Shown here piece after piece: positions 31,325-45,406 of a stretch of DNA of 64,000 bases (within the stretch, counting starts at the first letter, position 1; each line of letters starts with the position of its first letter). This DNA comes from Caprella mutica (taxonomy: Eukaryota; Arthropoda; Malacostraca; Amphipoda; Caprellidae): the NCBI GenBank assembly GCA_947561585.1, contig CANNZV010001629.1:1-64000 (forward strand), read 5' to 3'. The position numbers were made by a program, and so were the translations under genes. The notes below the pieces were generated by a model. The model was not told the DNA's origin and did not search any database. It saw nothing but the letters and a program-made list of their open reading frames with translations.

Positions 31325-34300
31325 AAAAGAGAAAATTATAGTGTAATTAAAAATTCTTAATGAATTTATACACGAAAATACGTTTAAAAAAAAAAAAAAT
31401 ACGTTTCACATCAATTTTGAAAATTTAGCTTTGTGAATATTTTTGACATGTTTTGTTACTGTACCAGTGCATAATTTCTCTCGGATTTATTAATATAATT
31501 GATTCGTTAGCAAAGATGATCAATCAGTTTCTCTCTGAGCTAATCCATCAAAGCCTATCGTGTCATTTTTCTCGTGACGTAGAGTATCATCAGTCTCTGC
31601 TAGACAGAATATTCGAATAATGAACGCAACCGTCGGTAGCCTTTACAAACCTGATTTTTTAGAAGCTCAAATTAAATAGACAAAATATGCTAATACAGCT
31701 GTTTGAATTACAGTTATTAAAATATGAATAGTATTACTGATATCACATGCGGAACTTTGATACATAATTAAAAGCTGGAAAAATTCTTCAGGTTTTTCAG
31801 TTCGAATTCAAATAACTTTGCAAAAACTAATTCATTCATTATATTATTAACTAGCAAGCATTTTCCAAGATGTATATAAGTTTAATCTGGAATCTTATTT
31901 GTATTCCAAAAGAATAAAGAAAGAACCACCAAATGTTACGTTTCCATTTTCAGTTTTCAAATCTGACTCACAGCTGCACCAAATCACCATTCTTCATTTG
32001 CATGCAAATTAAAATAACCCACGAAAAATTCTATTATTATTCTCTGTTGATAGCGCGTATATTTGAAACCTAATTAGAATACTGCAAACGAGCGGGCGAA
32101 GGCAATTCCATTTCCACTCGATATGTGGTATACATTACCTAAGAGTATACTCAGATCAGCACAAAGGAAGCTGCCATTGCCTGCTCTGGAAGAAAAGAGT
32201 CCCAGGTTATGGGATAAAGTACGCAATTCCACTCAGCCTTTTTGTTGTCCGAAATTTTCCTTTGAGGTAAATATTTTGGCTTGGAGCCAACCTAAAGAGA
32301 TGCAAGTAAATAGCAAGGATTTCTATTGTGCAAGTAACTAAGGTACTTAAAGGATTTACTTTAAGATAAGCTGATAAGGTATTATCAAAATAAATATAAT
32401 GATAAGATCATAATACTATGAATTATCGATAATAAGTTATATTTTAATTTGTAATGAAAATAATATTATTATAGAATATGTAATCTCAAAATTCATAATT
32501 TGATGGTTGGGTTTAAGAATGTATACGTAATCATATATAGGAACAAATTATATGTGCATTGATTGTCACACATGATTAGTTTAATATCAGCTATTCAATT
32601 TGCAATTTATTACCACTAGTGCATAAAGCATGTTTAATTTAGTATTAAAACATTTAAGAATAATGTTCTCTCTCAGTGCAAGCTATCTTTATTTACCATG
32701 GCCATCACTCTTCCCGGTAATCTAACCTCAACTCCACAAGAATAGAGGAAGTATCGGATCTCTTCAGTCTATTTACGCCAGAGAGTGACAAAAGAGCTCT
32801 ACAGTAACTTCCTTAATTGCCTCTGGTGATAAATTCCCACAAAAATTGCTTCTATTCAGTCAAAAGTTCTTCCACGTGAGCTGATTTCTCCGAACTGGTT
32901 TTCAAAATTAAGCACACAGAGCAGTGACTTTTCTCAGAAAATTGGGATGGCGAGAGCTGACCTACTAACTTTACTGGGGTGGACTTCTGCGAAATAATTT
33001 CTACCGACCGTGGGTGTCAATGCATAGTCTCACTTTTGGCTATAATATTAAACAGACAGTCATTGTATGCAATGATAATAATATTTGGTAATGGTGAATA
33101 GAATACTTGATATTCTTTCATCATATCTTAATTTGTCACACAATAAGAAAAACTTAACACAGATTTTTAAACTGTTAAAATTTCCATTAAATGTTTCTTC
33201 TGGCGCGAGTTATAGTTATGCAAGCGCAATAATTTTCTTCTATTTATTTTAAAAGAAATCAACCATCAACTTTGATTGAGTGTGTCAGCAATGTATTGGA
33301 AATGACTATTTATATTCATAATTTAATTAATTATCATTTATCTGACATTATGAATATTATTTGCTGTCATTTTCATAACTGAAGAAATAGCTCGATAACA
33401 ATAGCTGTACGTTTAATGTTAAGTAAATAAAAGAATAATCCACCAGTCTTATTAGAGTCTGTCTATAGCACAATCTGGATACGTTACTGATAAGGTGCTT
33501 CTGAATATGATCTGAAATGTTTAAAATATAATTTTTATTACTAGAAAATCTAAAAACAGAGATTCAGTGAATCAAGCACAAAGTTCTGGCTATATCTAAC
33601 ATGTTATGGTTCTAGAAGAAAGAAGAGTTTCCAAATATCGTAATTTATAAATTCATTTTAGTGTTTAGTGTTTTCTTGCATTCACTTTATAATTTCTATT
33701 ATTATAGAAAATGAATTTATAGAAGTATATGATCTAACCATACTTCAAATGAACTATTACGAAACAATAGGTTTTAAAAGAAAGGCTGTCATGGATACGG
33801 AGAAACACCTGACAATTATTTAACTATCCGGCCGAATAATATAGATTATCACTAACTATCCGAATAATCATATTTTGGCTAACTTATCGAGTCTTCATCT
33901 TGGAAGACTTTGCTTCCAGTTATAGTTTCATTAGAAAGTTTGTGATATTAGATTTCTCAAACAGCATTAATTGCATGAGTATCGGATGTTGAGAGTGAGC
34001 AATACCTACCAACTTCTCAAATAACAATGTGCGAAGTAGAGGCAACATTCGAGCTTCAATATCCGTACGGATTCCTTGCCGGGCCTTAATTAAACTTCGA
34101 TAATTGCTTCAAATTGGAAGTCATTTCACTTGTTGTTAATTCAATGAAGACTTACAGAACTCATTAGGAGTCAATTAGCAGTCATTGGAGCACGGGAAAA
34201 TTCAGCCTGTGTAATATTCAAAACCAAGAGAACTCTTTTTAATCTTATGAAATTTGAACTTCGGAATTTGAAGACAAATCTTACAAAACAGTTACATTGG

Positions 34301-36067
34301 AGGTGAACAGTTGCATTAAAAAATATTATCACATGTCATTCAGAAATTTTCCTTATGCTCTAGACTCTCAGAGTCTAGACTCCTAGAGTCTAAAAAATCT
34401 AGATGAAATACATAGGATCATCCTTATAAATTTCGAACAAATCTAATTAATCTCAAGCTGAAATTATTTAACGGCGAGTTTAGGTACAATTTATTGAATC
34501 TGCTCTATACAAAACATGATATGAAAGATGAAAGCTATGGTTCTAGGAAAATTCGATCTCAGAAAATCTGGTCTCGGAAATTCGGGTCTCGGAATTATAC
34601 ATGGTCTCTCAACATAAATGGCCGTTATGCAGTTTGTTGTACTGCAAGCGTTATGATTGTTTAAAGACCTGGCAGAGGGGTTCGGGAGCGGTATGGCTCC
34701 ATTACATCTAACTGATAAGTTTTATTCATACCTGAGACCGAATATTCGGAGTCCGAAAATACCTAGACTAAATTTTCCGCTTAAATATCCTGTCAAATAA
34801 AATGTTACGTATCATTTTGCAATTAATGATTAATGATTTTCGGCCACCGAAAGCCATACCATTTTTTCAAGAGGGTAGATATATTAACATTTCTTTATGG
34901 TCAGTTCTACTATTGAGCGTGATCACACCGAAGGATGAATACAACACATTTCAAACCTCAGCTCCGAATGATCCTTTTCAATCCCCCACTAAATCCTAGT
35001 GCTGATCAACTTAAGACCCTCGACAAACTGAGACTCCTCAAATCCCTTTCAATGGCCGCGCTCTGGGGTGGAAGATAAGAACTAGACTGGCTATGGTTTC
35101 AGCAGTTATGTCTTAGAAATTGTATAGAAGCTGTATACTTTCTTCGTAATTATATTCGAAAAAAATAGCCAAGATACAATAGCGTAACAATTTTTCGAAT
35201 TGCTTTAGAATAATAACTAGTGTCTAAATTAATGTCTGCAGACAAGAGAAAGAAATAAGGTATTTTATTCAAGTTACTTTTTCATATGTAAAATAGAATA
35301 TCTCTGTAGCAAATACGAATGTTTTTATACAATAATATTATTCACCTATGCGAATACTGATAGCCCAAGCATTTAATATACGCAATGTTGAATGAATAGG
35401 TCAGTCAAAACAGTATAGAAATCTAATAATAGAACACTAACTCTTTGTATTGCAGCCTGAGCTTCAGATTATAAAATCTGAATTCATAGCATGAATATGA
35501 ACCAGGATGAAATACATTTATTATATTCATATAAGAGAATCACGCTCACAAATTAAATTAGTGACATTGTCAGAATTCCTTCAATCTGTCTTTATGGCAG
35601 GGAATGTTTTTATTTCTTATCTTAGGAGTCATTGCCGTGTCGCAACAAAGACTTCATGAACTGTATTGCCATCACAGTCACGCTTCATCCCGCTTTATCA
35701 CGCTTCATCTCGCTTTATCACGCTCATTCATGCTCCGCAGAGTCATATAAATATATAGCGTGAGGAATATCCCCATCTTGCAATAGTTGCTGCAATAAAT
35801 GATGAGATGGATCTTACTGTGCTATGACTTATGGTAAACTCATGACACTACATAGAGATGAATTGTTAAATAATAACAAATTCAATATACAATAAAATAC
35901 TTTAATGATATTTTAGAGGTATTTCACTCTTATATGATAAATTCCTATTATTTTAGTTTCACTTATCCAATTTTTATATCAATTTCTATTTATTTATTTT
36001 TTCTCTGAATGTAGCATTTGCTTGAAAAAGGACGCACTAATTCAGACTTTAGAAATGATTGAAGGAA
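31325..36067. other. probable first intron of NPLP1: non-coding DNA
   Basis: AT-rich with no exon I can support. It includes a small cluster of AGTCT/AGACT words at 34,363-34,405 like the unit of the 2.6-kb minisatellite, and repeated TCTCGGA/GTCCGA words at 34,560-34,770. The 72-codon frame at 32,123-32,341 has no domain. Confidence 0.4.
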
Positions 36068-36905
36068 AGCATTTAGAGGTTACCTTCCCCACTGCTGTTT
36101 GGTGGTAAGCATTTAGAGGTTACCTTCCCCACTGCTGTTTGGTGGTAAGCATTTAGAGGTTACCTTCCCCACTGCTGTTTGGTGGTAAGCATTTAGAGGT
36201 TACCTTCCCCACTGCTGTTTGGTGGTAAGCATTTAGAGGTTACCTTCCCCACTACTGTTTGGTGGTAAGCATTTAGAGGTTACCTTCCCCACTGCTGTTT
36301 GGTGGTAAGCATTTAGAGGTTACCTTCCCCACTGCTGTTTGGTGGTAAGCATTTAGAGGTTACCTTCCCCACTGCTGTTTGGTGGTAAGCATTTAGAGGT
36401 TACCTTCCCCACTGCTGTTTGGTGGTAAGCATTTAGAGGTTACCTTCCCCACTGCTGTTTGGTGGTAAGCATTTAGAGGTTACCTTCCCCACTGCTGTTT
36501 GGTGGTAAGCATTTAGAGGTTACCTTCCCCACTGCTGTTTGGTGGTAAGCATTTAGAGGTTACCTTCCCCACTACTGTTTGGTGGTAAGCATTTAGAGGT
36601 TACCTTCCCCACTGCTGTTTGGTGGTAAGCATTTAGAGGTTACCTTCCCCACTGCTGTTTGGTGGTAAGCATTTAGAGGTTACCTTCCCCACTGCTGTTT
36701 GGTGGTAAGCATTTAGAGGTTATCTTCCCCACTGCTGTTTGGTGGTAAGCATTTAGAGGTTACCTTCCCCACTGCTGTTTGGTGGTAAGCATTTAGAGGT
36801 TACCTTCCCCACTGCTGTTTGGTGGTAAGCATTTAGAGGTTACCTTCCCCACTGCTGTTTGGTGGTAAGCATTTAGAGGTTACCTTCCCCACTGCTGTTT
36901 GGTGG
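36068..36905. repeat. minisatellite, 40-bp unit, 21 copies
   Basis: The unit joins GGTGGTAAGCATTTAGAGGT and TACCTTCCCCACTGCTGTTT. Copies are nearly identical: two have ACTACTG and one has TATCTT. There are no unique spacers, so it is not a CRISPR array. Confidence 0.97.
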
Positions 36906-38030
36906 AGGTTATTAATATTTTAGTTACTGTGTATATTAGATTGGAAATTATTCTCAGAAAATCAGTTTTCTTATTTAGTTTATGGTAACAATAACGACTT
37001 CATGAAATATTATATATCAAAATACGATAGTTAGTCAGTCCCATGTTGGAGTAATATTTCGAGTTAAATAGAATACCGTAAATTCCTGCTGCAAATTTCT
37101 AAATTGTAATTAGGCTGAGCTCTAGCATTGCTAAACATTACTTCCACAGAGAAGTTATTCCCTTCTACATTGTGCAGGTATAGGAAATATCATTATTTTG
37201 ACCAAATCGTAATACTCAATATAGTGGATTGACTTTTTATAAAAATGTAAAACAAAGACATAAAATATTTCTCTTGATATAATAACACGAGTAAGCAAAG
37301 AACAAAATGTGAATAATTTCGATTCAAAATGAATTCAAGAACAACTTTACATTCAAACTACATTACCATTTATCATCACATCAGAAAAATCTCACTTTAT
37401 TATCTTCATCTCAATGATGAAAGAATGAATTTCTATTTTAATGTTCAGAGGTGTGGGATTTTGAAAATATTTTTCGTGTGCTGACGTCAATATCAGATAA
37501 GATCTTTCATTTCAAAATAGGAATGAAGTTTCACTCCTTATTTTTCCGAGTCTTGGCAGTATTTATGCTAGGAAATGACAGTGGACAGTTTCGGTGACAG
37601 TGAAAATAGGAGCCATTATTTGTATCTCACAAAGGAGGATAGTGATATAACAATATTTTTAGCAAATGAACTGCATGAAAAGTATACATATATTACATCC
37701 ATTGATAACTATTAGAGCAAATTAAGCCTTTACCCACAAATGTTTTAATATTTTGCCTTCAATTGTACTATTCTACATAGGAAGAAAAGTAAATATGCCC
37801 TAAAGTTCATAATTCATATTCCTAAACATAAATTTTGAATGCCTTTATTCTCGCTATTTTGACTATGTGTATACATATTTCTGGCTAACAATTTAAATTC
37901 CTAGCATCCAAACGTTTAAATTTATTAATCATTATAATTTGTTTCACATTTTACTTGTCTATAATGGCAATATTTAGTAATAAGGTACAGTGAGCAAAGA
38001 AAACTTAAAAAAACTAAAAATGTTCTCTCT
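36906..38030. other. AT-rich non-coding DNA
   Basis: No gene is supported. One TGACGTCA at about 37,483. Confidence 0.4.
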
Positions 38031-38032
38031 TT

Positions 38033-38282
38033 TTCTGCATAGTCATGACTTGTTCTTTACTGCATAGTCATGACATGTTCTTTACTGCATAGTCAAGACA
38101 TGTTCTTTACTGCATAGTCATGACATGTTCTTTACTGCATAGTCATGACATGTTCTTTACTGCATAGTCATGACATGTTCTTTACTGCATAGTCATGACA
38201 TGTTCTTTACTGCATAGTCATGACATGTTCTTTACTGCATAGTCATGACATGTTCTTTACTGCATAGTCATGACATGTTCAA
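38033..38282. repeat. minisatellite, 25-bp unit, about 10 copies
   Basis: The unit joins TGCATAGTCATGACATG and TTCTTTAC. The first copies carry single-base changes (TGACTTG, CAAGACA). Confidence 0.95.
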
Positions 38283-38289
38283 TTGTTCA

Positions 38290-38930
38290 TCTCCCCTACA
38301 AAAAGCAGTCCAAAAGTCACTTCTTGAGTTATGCGAGACTCCAGTTTCAAACCAGTAAAGAATGCAGGAAATTAAACCAAGTTTCTTTCTGCAGTCAACA
38401 AATGACTTCTGAGTAAGACTGAGAATAGGTTCAGTTAGAAAATATAACTGAAATTATGTTACCTATTCTGGTATATTTTGGCATTTAAATTATTTGGTGA
38501 TCTGTTATGTGTCCTGAATGATACAATTTTTTTTTCTATTTTTCACAATAGTCTTTTCTGCGAGATAGGTTGGATATGCTAATCAAATTAAACTGTGTTA
38601 ATTTAATTCACTGGAAGTGTCCTGCTTTGCATCCATCAAGTGGGACTGGTTTAATCCTCAAGATTTAGTATAATGCAGGCAGCGGCGTTGCATTGAATGC
38701 ATTTAAACACAGTCCTACTCCCACAAATTGAAAAGTCTCTTTAGAATTTGATTCCATTCTCCTAAGCTCATTCTCCTGAACCATCTTTTCACCCTCAGAC
38801 ATTCTCACAGCCTTCTAATGATATTTGCTGCAACAAAAACAGTCTTCAGGCCACAATAATTTGGAGGCTGAGATCATTTGGACGGGGTATGGTAGACATG
38901 GGAAATGAATGGTAAAAAAAAGAAAAACTT
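38290..38930. other. non-coding DNA between arrays
   Basis: Nothing recognisable. Confidence 0.4.
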
Positions 38931-38935
38931 AGCTA

Positions 38936-41100
38936 TCTCCTGCACTGACTTGTCTCATGCACTGACTTGTCTCTTGCACTGACTTGTCTCTTGCACTGAC
39001 TTGTCTCTTGCACTGACTTGTTTCTTGCACTGACTTGTCTCTTGCACTGACTTGTCTCTTGCACTGACTTGTCTCTTGCACTGAATTGTCTCTTGCACTG
39101 ACTTGTCTCTTGCACTGACTTGTCTCTTGCACTGAATTGTCTCTTGCACTGACTTGTCTCTTGTACTGACTTGTCTCTTGCACTGACATGTCTCTTGTAC
39201 TGACTTGTCTCTTGCACTGACTTGTCTCTTGCACTGACTTGTCTCTTGCACTGACTTGTTTCTTGCACTGACTTGTCTCTTGCACTGACTTGTCTCTTGC
39301 ACTGACTTGTCTCTTGCACTGACTTGTCTCTTGCACTGACATGTCTCTTGTACTGACTTGTCTCTTTCACTGACTTGTCTCTTGTACTGACTTGTCTCTT
39401 GTACTGACTTGTCTCTTGTACTGACTTGTCTCTTGTACTGACTTGTCTCTTGTACTGACTTGTCTCTTGTACTGACTTGTCTCTTGCACTGACTTGTTTC
39501 TTGCACTGACTTGTCTCTTGCACTGACTTGTCTCTTGCACTGACTTGTCTCTTGCACTGAATTGTCTCTTGCACTGACTTGTCTCTTGCACTGACTTGTC
39601 TCTTGCACTGAATTGTCTCTTGCACTGACTTGTCTCTTGTACTGACTTGTCTCTTGCACTGACATGTCTCTTGTACTGACTTGTCTCTTGCACTGACTTG
39701 TCTCTTGCACTGACTTGTCTCTTGCACTGACTTGTTTCTTGCACTGACTTGTCTCTTGCACTGACTTGTCTCTTGCACTGACTTGTCTCTTGCACTGAAT
39801 TGTCTCTTGCACTGACTTGTCTCTTGTACTGACTTGTCTCTTGCACTGAATTGTCTCTTGCACTGACTTGTCTCTTGCACTGACTTGTCTCTTGCACTGA
39901 CATGTCTCTTGTACTGACTTGTCTCTTTCACTGACTTGTCTCTTGTACTGACTTGTCTCTTGTACTGACTTGTCTCTTGTACTGACTTGTCTCTTGTACT
40001 GACTTGTCTCTTGTACTGGCTTGTCTCTTGCACTGACTTGTCTCTTGCACTAACTTATCTCTTGTACTGACTTGTCTCTTTCACTGGCTTGTCTCTTGCA
40101 CTGACTTGTCTCTTGCACTGACTTGTCTCTTGCACTGACTTGTCTCTTGTACTGAGTTGTCTCTAGCACTGGCTTGTCTCTTGTACTGACTTGTCTCTTG
40201 TACTGACTTGTCTCTTGTACTGACTTGTCTCTTATACTGGCTTGTCTCTTGCACTGGCTTGTCTCTTTCACTAACTTATCTCTTGTACTGACTTGTCTCT
40301 TGTACTCACTTGTCTCTTGTACTGACTTGTCTCTTGCACTGGCTTGTCTCTTGCACTGACTTGTCTTTTGTACTGACTTGTCTCTTGCACTGACTTGTCT
40401 CTTGCACTAACTTGTCTCTTGTACTGACTTGTCTCTTGTACTGACTTGTCTCTTGTACTGACATGTCTCTTGTACTGACTTGTCTCTTGTACTGAATTGT
40501 CTCTTGCACTGACTTGTCTCTTGTACTGACTTGTCTCTTGTACTGGCTTGTCTCTTGCACTGACTTGTCTCTTGCACTAACTTATCTCTTGTACTGACTT
40601 GTCTCTTGTACTGACTTTTCACTTGTACTGACTTGTCTCTTGCAGTGAATTGTCTCTTGTACTGACTTGTCTCTTGCACTGACTTGTCTCTTGTACTGAC
40701 TTGTCTCTTGCACTGACTTGTCTCTTGTACTGACTTGTCTCTTGCACTGTCTTATCTCTTGTACTGACTTGTCTCTTGTACTGACTTGTCACTTGTACTG
40801 ACTTGTCTCTTGCAGTGAATTGTCTCTTGTACTGACTTGTCTCTTGCACTGACTTGTCTCTTGTACTGACTTGTCTCTTGCACTGACTTGTCTCTTGTAC
40901 TGACTTGTCTCTTGCACTGTCTTATCTCTTGTACTGACTTGTCACTTGTACTGACTTGTCTCTTGCAGTGAATTGTCTCTTGTACTGACTTGTCTCTTGC
41001 ACTGACTTGTCTCTTGCACTGACTTGTCTCTTGCACTGACTTGTCTCTTGCACTGACTTGTCTCTTGCACTGACTTGTCTCTTGCACTGGCTTATCTCTG
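38936..41100. repeat. 17-bp minisatellite, about 127 copies
   Basis: The unit is CTTGCACTGACTTGTCT with frequent variants (TTGTACTG, TTGAATTG, GGCTTG, GACATG). A longer periodicity is visible because the same run of variants recurs in blocks. Because 17 is not a multiple of three and the unit lacks minus-strand stops, all three minus-strand frames stay open for hundreds of codons. These are not genes. Confidence 0.97.
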
Positions 41101-41104
41101 TGCA

Positions 41105-44050
41105 ATCAGTCTGGCTTAGTGTCTCTAATTTATCACCCTATAATTAAAGTCCGAGTAATCTTCTCTTTAAGACTTTCGCAGATTCAAATAATTTGTTAGT
41201 TTTACGTCCATCTTAATGAATTAGTTGTTTGTTTTAAAGTTAAAATAAGGCAGTAAATTTATATGTTGAAATGATTTAAAGTTAACTATTCAATGTTTGA
41301 TGTATTGCGCATGGAAGAACTGCTATAGTAAAGTAATTGTGATGTTTACTAAATATCATATCAAAATGATGCGCGGAAGATCAACAGAGAAGTTATATTC
41401 CAAGTCATTTAGAAATAATTAAGAATTTCCTGTTTCTATTATGTTATGTAAGAGAAAATGACAGTTACAGTTATATTTTGCAATAGAAATACAAATATCA
41501 TCTTCAGTAGTTTTGGGTATTTTTTCTTTTAAAAAATAAGTTCTAATTGTCGATATTCATATTACATACATTTAAGGAAATTAATCACACTTTCATTTAT
41601 GTTTCATTTCACAGTTGGTAGAGGTTCGAAATTTGTAACCCGACGAGTTTCATATCAGAAGCCTACTCCCCCTTTTCAATTTTCTAAGTCGTTTTTTGTG
41701 ACGTGTCATTACCCTGTCAATAACCGCCTGTAATAAATCCACCAGAAATATTCCCTGAAAGTCTGCGGATAGGAAACAGAATTCGTCCAATATCTCCACA
41801 GGGAATTGAAATGATTCAAATGAATGGCTATAAGATGTTTGAGGCTTTCATTGATTAAAAGAATACATAATGCGTGTATTTTCTGAGAAGATATCGAATT
41901 GAAAACTACTCCTTTTAATAGTTGAATGGCAAAATAATCCATTTTCAAATTGGAGAGTTCTAAATTTAAAATTTATTTCTGGCCGCAGTTTGACCCCATA
42001 TATATGAGTTACAATTTAAAACCTCAAGCTAAAGATACATACACGCCATCAACTTCTATTTGTGTTAAGGTTTTCTTATTGTTTAGTTGTTCTTTTATAT
42101 GAATGGGGGCGTCTTTTCGTTTGCGAATATCTGCGTAAATATTATCAATAATTTCCTCGTATTTACCTCAGGTGTAAAAAGTGTCACTGGGTATGTACAC
42201 TAGTCTGCAAACTGTTACATTCTTCGTAGGAAAAGATACTGACAAATAGATTCTCTCAAAAGAACACTAGGTACATTCCAAAGTAAGATACTTTTAAGTA
42301 GAAATAATCATTTAAATGTTTTTAAACTTTCAAAGGGATGCAAGATTATGAGTCTATATATTTTATTGTTTGTGGATGGAGTTTCTTGTCTTGTCTTTTC
42401 TTTTGTTAACTTACATTGCACACAACAGAATAGAAAACACTAAGCTAAATTACTGACAGTGTGGATGTAGATTTTAGGAAATGCCGACAGTCGCATAGGA
42501 AATTTGAATAAATGGAGTGTGCGATTTGAAAATGTTTCCATTTAATAAGATATCATCGCGAACAATGATATCTGCATACAACAGCTACAAACTCTGGCAC
42601 AGATTCAGCATGCAGTGTTCGTACAGTTTGTTGTTTGTAGTGATTTATGAGCAGTGAGATAATACAGCTGATGTGGAGGAGACGGAATTTAAAATAGATG
42701 ACTAAAGCCTTCGCTATTGAACCACACTATAATTTCCTAAACTTTATTACTGAATTGAATGCTTCGTAAGACAACTTTTCTATTTAATTTATTGTGTACT
42801 TGCAAGTACAGTTTAATAAACTAATATAATTAATTATGTTGATACAACAGCGGTTCTTCAAATGCGTGGTGTTCTAAACTACCTCTCTTGGTGTACCTTA
42901 GAATTGAAACGTCACTTAAACCGAGTAGTATTTAGTAATATTCAATGGTTATCAATTAACCGATCTGAATAAAGTCATCATTTAGAAGTAATTAAAACTA
43001 TACTGTACTTAATAATAGATGAGATAGATTTAAATGAATCTCATGAATAAAATGATAGATAATGTATCTCATAATTACTATGCTAATTGAAACTGAATGA
43101 AAAGTAAAATGAGATTAAATTTGATTGGCTTTGCATTGAGGAATGGATTTAACTTGCATGCGTGTGGATTCTTATTCAACAAATAAAGTTCATTAATTAG
43201 AACGCTTATTATGCAGTCGCTATTCAAGGGGAATAATGTAAGAAATAGAATACAATTCATATCTTCAGTTCGGGATGAGAGGGGTCAGACATTTCTTATG
43301 ACTAACATGTTGTCGTCATTAAGAACTGACTACAATGGAAGTCAGAGAAGAAAGAGAGTATCTGATGATATTCTGGAGAGGTCAAATCAGACAATGACTT
43401 GGAGGGAAAGGAAAGTTCATTGGCAGTTGTCACACATCTTCAATAACGACATATCTCAAAAGTTTTGTCATCTGTTTCAATTTATTTTATCGCATTGAGT
43501 TTAAAAGAGCTAACATATTAATTAGCTAATTATTAATTTGTAACCAGGATGGTGTACCTAACTGAAAAATGACTATATATGAGTAAAGACATTCCACTTC
43601 TCTCAATTAATGAGAGATATTGTGATAATCTAATTATATTATTAAATTTTTTATTTGGAATATCCGATAGTAATATTACTGAAATATAAATAATATACTG
43701 ATTCTATTCATAATTAGAACTAAAAAGGAAGAAAGTTTGGGAAAACCATCAATGTAATAAAAGGAAGCATTACTTTGACTCTAATGTTGTGATGAGGTTA
43801 TGAAGAGATAAATCGATATGATGTTGATATGAATAGAGTAACGTAATCTTGTATGTGAGAGATTATTTCAGCGTTAATTCAAGCCAGAAATAATTATGAG
43901 TTATTGCATACTGAATACGTTTATTATTTCACCTTACCAACTTTACTTTCATCACTTTTAAAGTAAACAACTGCGTAAATATCTAATGATCAAAAGAAAT
44001 ATTAATTTTATTTCAATTATCGAAACTTTTATTCAAAAGACTCCAATATA
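41105..44050. other. AT-rich non-coding DNA
   Basis: The 95-codon plus-strand frame at 43,211-43,498 and the 79-codon minus-strand frame at 41,709-41,948 have no recognisable domains. I see no RNA gene. Confidence 0.4.
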
Positions 44051-44352
44051 ATATTACCCTGAGAATACTGAGAGTTGTCTAAAGTATCTTTATATTATTA
44101 CCCTGAGAATACTGAGAGTTGTGTAAAGTATCTTTATATTATTACCCTGAGAATACTGAGAGTTGTGTAAGTATCTTTATATTATTACCCTGAGAATACT
44201 GAGAGTTGTGTAAAGTATCTTTATATTATTACCCTGAGAATACTGAGAGTTGTGTAAGTATCTTTATATTATTACCCTGAGAATACTGAGAGTTGTGTAA
44301 GTATCTTTATATTATTACCCTGAGAATACTGAGAGTTTTGTAAAGTATCTTT
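44050..44352. repeat. minisatellite, 43/44-bp unit, about 7 copies
   Basis: The unit joins TTATATTATTACCCTGAGAA and TACTGAGAGTTGTGTAAAGT plus ATCT. Some copies have GTAAGT in place of GTAAAGT, which shortens them by one base. Confidence 0.95.
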
Positions 44353-44584
44353 GATGCAATATTTTGATAAAATGTGTATTTCTGCCATTGTTGTGCTTTG
44401 GAAAAGCTTTCATTGTTACTTCATATCTTTGATATTTCCTGCAGTCTATGAAATATTTTATCTTCACGATTCTTTGTAGTGACTTCAATGGTCTGAATTT
44501 TATTAGGAATAGGAATTAAATTAGATGTTACTGCAGTAAAACTCGTGAGTTATGGAGTGCCGAGGTAGCAAATGCACCTGAGTA

Positions 44585-45395
44585 ATGAAGTATGTTTTAA
44601 AACACATTAATATTGTCTGCACCAAGCTGTCGAAGACTGCAGGGGTGCTGTGTCGTGTAAGTGACTTTGTGCCTATTAAGGTTCTCTTAAATTTGTATTA
44701 TTGTCTTGTCTACCCTTATCTTATTTATGAAAATCTTGCATATGGTAATACAGCGGCGGTGCATTTGCATCCCTTAGCTGTCATTCAAAGGAGAATAGTA
44801 GGACCATAACTTATTCCCATTATTATGAACCCTCTGCTCCTCTTTTCAAAAGATTAGGGTTCTTGAGCCTAGATGATATATACAAGTACCATCTTGGAAT
44901 TTATATGTTCAAGTTGCATATATCTAATCGTATACCTCACCCTACTCATTATTATGATACGAGACATCGCAATCTCGCTCAGATTCCATTCCAACGTCTC
45001 GCTTTATGTCAAAAATCTGTTACCTACAGTGGTCAGAAACTTTAGAATTTATTACCTGAGTCACTTTGGCAAAGCACTAATTTGTCTATTTAAAAGAGAA
45101 TATAAGAAACACTTGATAAGTTTGTACAGTGATGATAAGCTTTTGGCTGCACTTATGCTCTATTATAGTGTATCATTGTATTAAATAGAGTAGCTGATAT
45201 CCGAGTGTTGCCGATTATATTTGAATTGCCCGAAAAGTTCTCTGAACTTATAGGCTTGAAATTCAAAAAATTGGTGTTGCTAATTGTGAAGTATGTGTAA
45301 CTCTTTCTGTAACTTTAATTATTGATGTAGTTTTACTTCATAGTTATTTTTCTGTGAATATTTTATTTCAATAAAAAAAATGAATCATAGAAAAA
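44585..45395 (+). pseudogene. 5'-truncated LINE, C-terminal reverse transcriptase and 3' end
   Basis: A fragment of a LINE C-terminal region: HINIVCTKLSKTAGVLCRVS, LLNLYYCLVYPYLIY and VIQRRIVGP. After a frame break come SLDDIYKYHLGIYMFKL and YYDTRHRNL. These words are characteristic of the segment after the YADD box in Jockey/CR1-like LINEs. The 3' end is near an A-rich AATAAAAAAAATGAATCA at 45,370-45,390. The 5' truncation near 44,580 is the usual fate of LINE copies. Related to, but not the same copy family as, the LINE at 19.6-22.6 kb. Confidence 0.75.
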
Positions 45396-45406
45396 GGATA
45401 TACAGG

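Noticed and set aside
32123..32341. 72-codon plus-strand frame in the NPLP1 upstream region
   Set aside because: No domain, splice sites or promoter in support.
36068..36905. Regular 40-bp repeats as a possible CRISPR array
   Set aside because: No spacers; repeats abut one another, and the genome is an insect one.
38929..41105. Long minus-strand frames (up to 366 codons) of SVQETSQCKRQ-type repeats
   Set aside because: Produced by a 17-bp tandem repeat without stops; open in all three minus-strand frames, no start context or flanking gene structure.
43211..43498. 95-codon plus-strand frame
   Set aside because: Sequence looks coding-like in parts (RDERGQTFL), but no family, splice signal or neighbour supports it.
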